A stretch of 64,000 nt of DNA from Centroberyx gerrardi (taxonomy: Eukaryota > Chordata > Actinopteri > Beryciformes > Berycidae), in NCBI RefSeq assembly GCF_048128805.1, contig NC_136016.1:17630176-17694175 (forward strand). Reading direction: 5' to 3'. The translations under genes and the position numbers were made by a program. The notes below the pieces were generated by a model. The model was not told the DNA's origin. It saw nothing but the letters and a program-made list of their open reading frames with translations, and ran no database searches. Positions 56,983 to 64,000 of this stretch are shown here, one piece after another (the first letter of the stretch is position 1; each line of letters opens with the position of its first letter).

Positions 56983-58548
56983 ACTCTCCGGACGGATGCT
57001 CTGACAATAGGCCCGGTGTGTGAGGGCCCGTGGCTGGATGACACTGTCCTGGCTGTGTGACTGACACACACACACACACACACACACACATGAATACGCC
57101 TATGTGTGTCGAGATCATGTGAGAAACTAGCCTACAGTGTTTATATTTAAAGTGACTGATCTTTAGCATCCAGGTGCCTGATCCATGGTGGGGATTTTGT
57201 AGTTTTTGTGGTTAACAGCATGTTTGCATCAGGCATTTGAGAGTCATTATTAGTGTTTCTTAAACTATGGGTTGGGACCCTAAATAGGTCATTGCCCTTT
57301 ATTTAGTGAGGATATCTTGCTTTAATTAGCTTGAGTTCCAGGAGGAAAACTAAATCTGAGAATATAAAATTGCCTGCAGCAACATTGATTCTTATTGTGA
57401 GAATGAAGCACTCTGAAGGTTGAACTGAGACGGTAACACTTTCTATGAAGCATTATAAGAACATTCATTACGTGCTATAATGCATTTCTAAGAAATTATA
57501 GACCTCATTATAAATGTTTATAATGAACCCCTTAGAACAGGGTTTATTATGTATTATAAGGTCAGGGTTCATAAAGCTTTATAACACCAATGCCAAAGTT
57601 TATTATGGTGGTACTGTTGTTGATTTTCACTAACAAAATAGTTGAGCGTGTGTGTTTGTAGTGAGCAATAAACACTTGACATCGCTCTCACAAACTTATG
57701 CGCAAAATTTACTTACACTTACTTACACTAACTTAGAGCCAGCAAATACAGCTCATAAATTCTTAGATTATAGTTGTCATAACAACTAAATAAAAATGAT
57801 TTAGTTGTCTCACCACTAAATTATCTCACCACACCATTTATTTCACTTTAAAGCTTACAAAGACATGCTATAGCTTATTAATAATATTTATAAGACATTA
57901 TTCCACTTGAATAATTCATAATCTGTTATGATACATCAGAACAGTTCTCCAAGTGTCTTTATGATATATAGCCTATGATATAATGCGCTATGCAACCCGA
58001 CACTCACGTTTCTTCTTTCATACACTGTAGTCACTTTGGCAATGGTGTTATAAAGCGTTATGAACCCTGAACTTATAACGTATTATGTCAATAACTTTTA
58101 CTACATAGTACACCCTTTTATAAGGTGTCATGCATAATTATAAACATTTATGAGGTCTATAATGCCTGATAAATGCTTTAAAGCACATAATGAGCGTGTT
58201 TATAGTGCATTATAGACATGGTCTTCATAAAAAGTGTTACCATATCAATCATAGCTTAGAGGTGGACTATGTGAAACCATTTCCTTCCCCTTGATAAACT
58301 CCCCATGAGCAGCACAGAACTGTCATCACACTCAGTCTCTCATTAATGTTACTCTAGTGTCAGAAACTCCACAAGAAACAACAAACTCAAAGTTCACTGT
58401 TTAATGGGGACAAATGAAAACTAAAACAGGCATTTATGTTATCAACATATCTACATTTAATACAGTTTTCTCAAGCTCTAGGAATTCTCAAGAAAAAAAA
58501 AATCAAACCTATTTTGTCAAGAAGTAAAATCTGAGATACACAAGCAAA
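56983..58548. other. Intergenic region between pentraxin and the stub1 3' side
   Basis: Holds a (CA)n repeat at about 57063-57090 and a long inverted-repeat transposon (57432-58241). No coding exon is seen. Confidence 0.65.
57432..58241. mobile_element. DNA element with long terminal inverted repeats
   Basis: Left end GGTAACACTTTCTATGAAG mirrors the right end CTTCATAAAAAGTGTTACC (18 of 19). Complementarity continues through GGGTTCATAAAGCTTTATAACACC near 57567-57590 and its mirror near 58040-58066, so arms are about 170-210 bp. At 810 bp it has no transposase reading frame. Such GGTAACACTTT elements are common in fish. A target duplication was not clear. Confidence 0.8.
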
Positions 58549-58549
58549 T

Positions 58550-58793
58550 TTATTTACACTGCCTGTACCCCAACATGAACCGCCTGTAGGCCCAATTCAT
58601 CACAGACACACATTCAGCTGAGAGAACCTGTAAACTAACAGCACTGAACTGAAAATGTGTTTTGCACAGAATGCCAGTGCACAGGCCCTCCGAAACTTGG
58701 ACTGAGGTATGGATAAGGTAAGATTGTAACTCTTCCAGCATTTCTGACACGGAGGAGATTGGTACAGTGAAGCCAGAGAACCTCAAATCCCTG
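58550..58793 (-). CDS. Unidentified candidate terminal exon (unknown protein)
   Basis: On the - strand, acceptor TTCTGTTACAG| at 58794 opens an 80-codon frame with no stop (DLRFSGFTVPISSVSEMLEE ... ) ending QCK and TAA at 58550-58552. The stop overlaps an AATAAA signal (58549-58554). I do not recognise the protein and found no upstream partner exon. It may instead be part of a long stub1 3' UTR, whose best poly(A) signal would be this same AATAAA, with the reading frame arising by chance. Confidence 0.2.
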
Positions 58794-59823
58794 TAACAGA
58801 ATATTCCACAACTTCAGCTTTGAGTCAGTCGGTCACAGATGATTGGCCTACAACCATTTTCTTTACGACTCGTGACACCATGGAGAGAAAGTGTGTGAAA
58901 TGAAGAGTGGAGGGGGGGGGGGGGGGGTCGTGCTGAGCCAAATCACAACCATTTTCTTGTCCTTTGCAAAGGAAAACAGAATTCATTTCATGCTTGATGT
59001 GAGCGTCCCGTCATTTTTGAGCAAAGAGCACTAGCCAAACACAACGTCCGAGCACATTTTTTTTTTTCTATCAACAACACACAGACAGCGCAGACCATTC
59101 TTCAAAGCAGTTTTCATTAACGTCAAACCCAAAAAGACAGATGAACTGATCTCAAGACTATCAAAATTCAAACAGTTTGACATTTTCAATTATTATCCAG
59201 TAAAGTCAGGACTTCTGTTTTTTTTTTTTTCTATGCAGCTGTTGTTTCCATTCATTATTTTTATATAGTTCAACTCCCCTTTTCATAAAAACAACATTAT
59301 AGTTTACTGATAAGAGAAACATTTCAACTTAGGTCAAATCTAAACCTAAAGAGTATATTATGCATACATTCAACTTATTTCAATTGTCTGTAATGAGGTG
59401 ACTGATATGCAAAAAAGGACAATCCACTCAAAAACTTACCTTAATGGACTTTTTTTTTTTTTCAATCTTCATTTCTGAAAACTTGCATACAAAGTAGTCA
59501 CCCTTGTTGAGAACAAAGTTTTTGGCATTTTGTTTATCACTTCAGCAAAAGGTACCACCAACACTGAAAAGTGGGCAAATCATTTGAGTAACCAGCTACT
59601 TATATAAATGTTCTATCGTTTAAAGAAAAAAATAATAACTAAGGAATACTGGAGTAAAAGCCAGACGAAAGGCCAACGTGTTTATAATTTCTGCCGCCAT
59701 GAGGAGGAAATCCTTTTTTTTTTCCGTTTTTGTTTTTTAAAACATTGGTGGTATGTCAAACACTCGAGTGCAGCACTGATGTTTTCCAAGGATTGTGGCA
59801 CTATAGAGAGGAGAGAGAGAAAA

Positions 59824-59856
<33 letters not shown>

Positions 59857-60250
59857 GAGATGGAGAGAAAGAGACCTGAGAAACATGGCCCCTTGTTTTT
59901 GAATAAAGGAAGGAGTCAGGCTCGAGGGAGGAGAAACAGCGTGAGAGAGAGAGGAAGAGGGAGTAAAGGAGAAAATATGGACAGAGTAGAATAAGGGAGG
60001 GACTTAAAGGGAGCAGGAGACCACAAAGCCTCCTAAATTTGGGAGCGGGAAGATTTACAGCAAAGACAAAAATGTGGGGAGGATTGGCGGAGAGAGAGAG
60101 AGGCAGACCGAGATACATGGCTCCCATTCGGTAGTCCATGGTGTGGGTTTTTCCCGCTTGTGTAAAGTACATATCCAGGGGAGAGGGGGGGGATCTGTTC
60201 TCTCTAGTCTTGAGTTGTCCAGGCCTTGTGTTGAACATTGGGGTGTAACG

Positions 60251-60289
<39 letters not shown>

Positions 60290-60300
60290 AGGGGGTCCGT
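58794..60300 (-). other. Likely stub1 3' UTR or flank
   Basis: AT-rich sequence with a G tract near 58912-58927, T runs, and several (GA)n tracts (about 59806-59862, 60250-60292). No coding exon is supported except the doubtful one at 58550-58793. The nearest - strand AATAAA is at 58549-58554. Confidence 0.45.
60250..60292. repeat. (GA)n microsatellite
   Basis: A GA tract just downstream of the stub1 stop codon. Confidence 0.9.
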
Positions 60301-61681
<1,381 letters not shown>

Positions 61682-62003
61682 TTAACAGAATTATTTATTC
61701 AGTGAGCTATTCAGTTTGCAGTGAACACTAAAGCTGTCAACACACGATCACCGGTAAAACCGCTTTGCCCCAGCTGAGCCGTTGTTTTCCTATGGAGACA
61801 GTGAGGCTGAACCTAGAGGCAGCGCTACCTTGAGCGTCACACACCGCTCCGATTTTCCACCTTGCCACTGCGCGCAAAGTTACAATTATTCACCCGGTTT
61901 GCTGCTAACCTTTCAAAGCGTGTCCAATCAGATTACTGCTTTGTGTGATGTACAAAGAGCTGAAAGATGGAGAAGTTAATATTGTGTGTGTCTGAGATTC
62001 CAG

Positions 62004-63112
62004 GGGTCTCATTTATAAAACAGTGCGTAGGATCCATACCAAAAGTGTAGGTGCGCACAAAAGCCGAAAATGGCGTGCGCCCAAAAAAAAATCAGACTTA
62101 TAAAACCGTGCGTACGCACACCTGCAGGCAATTTTCCCTTTATAAATCACAATCCAACTTGAAATGTTGCGCACGTGCACAAGCCTCATACTCCGCCCCT
62201 TAACTCCCACAATTAACCATAGATGGTCAATGAAACGCCCTGAATGAATACTGATGTGTATGCAAATATGTTTGTCATTCCATTCTCCCGTGTGAGAAAA
62301 CACCTCGATGACGGGGGAAACCCTATTTAGTGGCATTGTGCCAGAAACACAGCGTGACACTGACTTAACGTTAGAGAGGAAGATGAGATGCTGCGACTGA
62401 CCCAGGTATCGTAAATGTGCCTTTTGATTTTGGAAAGAGTGAACGTAACCACGCACTCAGCATTTCACATTCATTTAATTTGAATAAAAAAACGCATAGA
62501 CAAGTTCTGTATTCTCGTTTTCTGGGGATCAGACAGTGTGCGACCGGGGTGAACAAGAGGACGCTGCGCCTGGCACCGGCGTCTCCAACGCGCCCTGTGC
62601 GTCATAACGCATCATTATTTATTACCTTGAGATATCCAGTCCAATTGCCTAACACCTTGAATTTGTCGGATTTAATTGTGACAAACTGGGTCTCTGCTAA
62701 AATACTGTAATGTACGTACTTGAGACTAATTCACACCATGTCAGCCTATAATGACATATAGATGCTTTTTGGACAAATGATCGGGTTTGGAACTAAAGCA
62801 ACAAAGACACTATTTAGTTGTAGCCTAGACGTTCTACCAACAAGGACTATTATTATTAGAGGGGTTTCTAAGTTGATGTGGAGTCGGCGGAGTGTAAAGG
62901 CCATTTTTTGCTTTATTTTACTACTTTGCCATCTCAGTCACCGTTCCCCACTGTCTCCAAAATGTTCGTACGCATGGGTCAGAGTTAGCGTACAGGTGCG
63001 CACATTCTCCCGTCAGGTTTGTTTTTTATAGATCACAACTTTTGCGTGGGAAGTGCCGTACGCCTCTTTCAGGCCCCGTTTTGTGCGTACGCAACGTTTA
63101 TAAATGAGACCC
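62004..63112. mobile_element. DNA transposon with 16-bp perfect terminal inverted repeats
   Basis: Termini GGGTCTCATTTATAAA and its inverse TTTATAAATGAGACCC are perfect over 16 bp and then partly matched (TGCGTAC). They are flanked by CAG/CAG (62001-62003, 63113-63115). A 3-bp duplication suits PIF/Harbinger, but the superfamily is not proven. At 1109 bp, the longest reading frames show no recognisable transposase. Confidence 0.75.
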
Positions 63113-63829
63113 CAGAGCTGTACAACACAACATTAAAATGTTACCATAACCTCGGGAAAAAAACACAATTTGCTTTTTGATTTTAGCAGTAGTAGGGACA
63201 ATTTGTACGTCCCGCCTTCCTGATACGAACACTTCTGTGATGATGTATCGGCCAGCCACCCTGTGCCTCGCCCTGCACCCTACCTAGCAGGGAGCGCAGT
63301 CCAGAACGCTCATCACATGCTGACAGCTTAGCACTCTCAGCAGCACCAAAATCCCACCAAGCCACTCTGAACCCTCTGGCCTCGACTCCGTCTAACGCAC
63401 TGGGATTTGAAACAGCCTGCTGCCGGTCAACATGGTGTCATTTCAACTGACAATTACATGACAACTACTTCTCCTGAGTCAACAACTATCTATAGCCTGG
63501 GTAATTCATCGCAACAAGCACAGGCAAGCAAAGAGAGGTGGTGGTTACCGTAGGAACGGCTTGGGCTGGAAATAGGATATGGATGCTGGTCTATATCGGT
63601 GCACTTGACACACACAAAGCCGCAAGTGTTAATGGAAGTGGGTGGGTCAGATACACAAGATAGGAACAATGCAGAGAGAATGTGCACACTTTTAAGATGA
63701 GAGATGAGCTAACACAATTGTGCATAAATCTGACAGAAACACCTGATTAAGTCTGTTTGAGTCTCTTTCTGCTGTTGCTATGTCAACGCACAAAGAAGCT
63801 AGTGTAAAGTAGGTGTCCCACATTCCGCA

Positions 63830-64000
63830 GACATGCAAATCAGGTGAACTGGAGACTCTAAATTGCCCATAGGTTTGAATGTGAGCATGAGTGTCTGTTT
63901 GTTTGTCTATATGTGTTAGCCCTGTGACGGCCTGGCGACCTGTCCAGCATGTTACCCTGTCTTTCACTCAATGCATGCTGGGAAAGGCTCCAGGCCCCCC
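63830..64000. repeat. Common fish interspersed repeat, running off the right edge
   Basis: Contains phrases typical of a very abundant teleost repeat: GACATGCAAATCAGGTGAAC, GAGACTCTAAATTGCCCATA, TGTGTTAGCCCTGTGACGG and CTGGCGACCTGTCCAG. Likely a non-LTR retrotransposon-derived 3' end. The right end is outside the window. Confidence 0.75.

Noticed and set aside
62013-62710. 147- and 97-residue frames inside the 62004-63112 element
   Set aside because: No transposase motif (DDE, MADF or zinc finger) is visible, so I do not call them genes.
63116-63830. Upstream TPR exons of stub1 within the window
   Set aside because: I looked for the conserved TPR and helical-linker strings on the - strand and found none.

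Overview
This window is nuclear DNA from a ray-finned fish, probably a teleost. The genes are intron-rich, exons are joined by GT-AG introns in matching phase, dinucleotide repeats and small DNA transposons are abundant, and the recognisable proteins are vertebrate ones. No bacterial, viral, tRNA, rRNA or CRISPR features were seen. I rebuilt every gene model by hand from splice signals and reading frame.

Layout. (1) About 1-20.75 kb, + strand: most of mprip (myosin phosphatase Rho-interacting protein). Its first exons, which encode PH domain 1, lie left of the window. Present are the linker exons, PH domain 2, a 3783-nt in-frame cassette exon, the C-terminal coiled coil and two alternative last exons. 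Inside the gene, a TATA box and an in-frame ATG exon suggest an internal promoter for a short isoform that starts at PH2. (2) About 20.96-25.96 kb, - strand: a six-coding-exon Toll-like receptor of 916 residues, convergent with mprip. (3) 29.69-35.52 kb, - strand: prr35, a C2HC zinc-finger protein of the ZNF750/PRR35 family, with two coding exons, two likely 5' non-coding exons and a TATA-type promoter. (4) 35.6-55.3 kb: a gene-poor stretch with microsatellites, long G/C tracts, small transposons and several GC-richer unique blocks that could be conserved regulatory elements. (5) 55.37-56.88 kb, - strand: a short pentraxin (CRP/SAP type) whose first coding exon holds only the ATG. A hAT-like element sits 17 bp from its next splice acceptor. 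(6) 60.3-61.6 kb, - strand: the last two exons of stub1 (CHIP), encoding the U-box. The rest of stub1 is beyond the right edge.

The genes do not form one pathway. mprip is a cytoskeletal scaffold, the TLR and pentraxin are innate immune genes, prr35 is a probable transcription cofactor and stub1 is a chaperone-linked ubiquitin ligase. The most interesting observations are the internal mprip promoter/exon, the giant symmetric cassette exon, and the transposon abutting the pentraxin splice acceptor.
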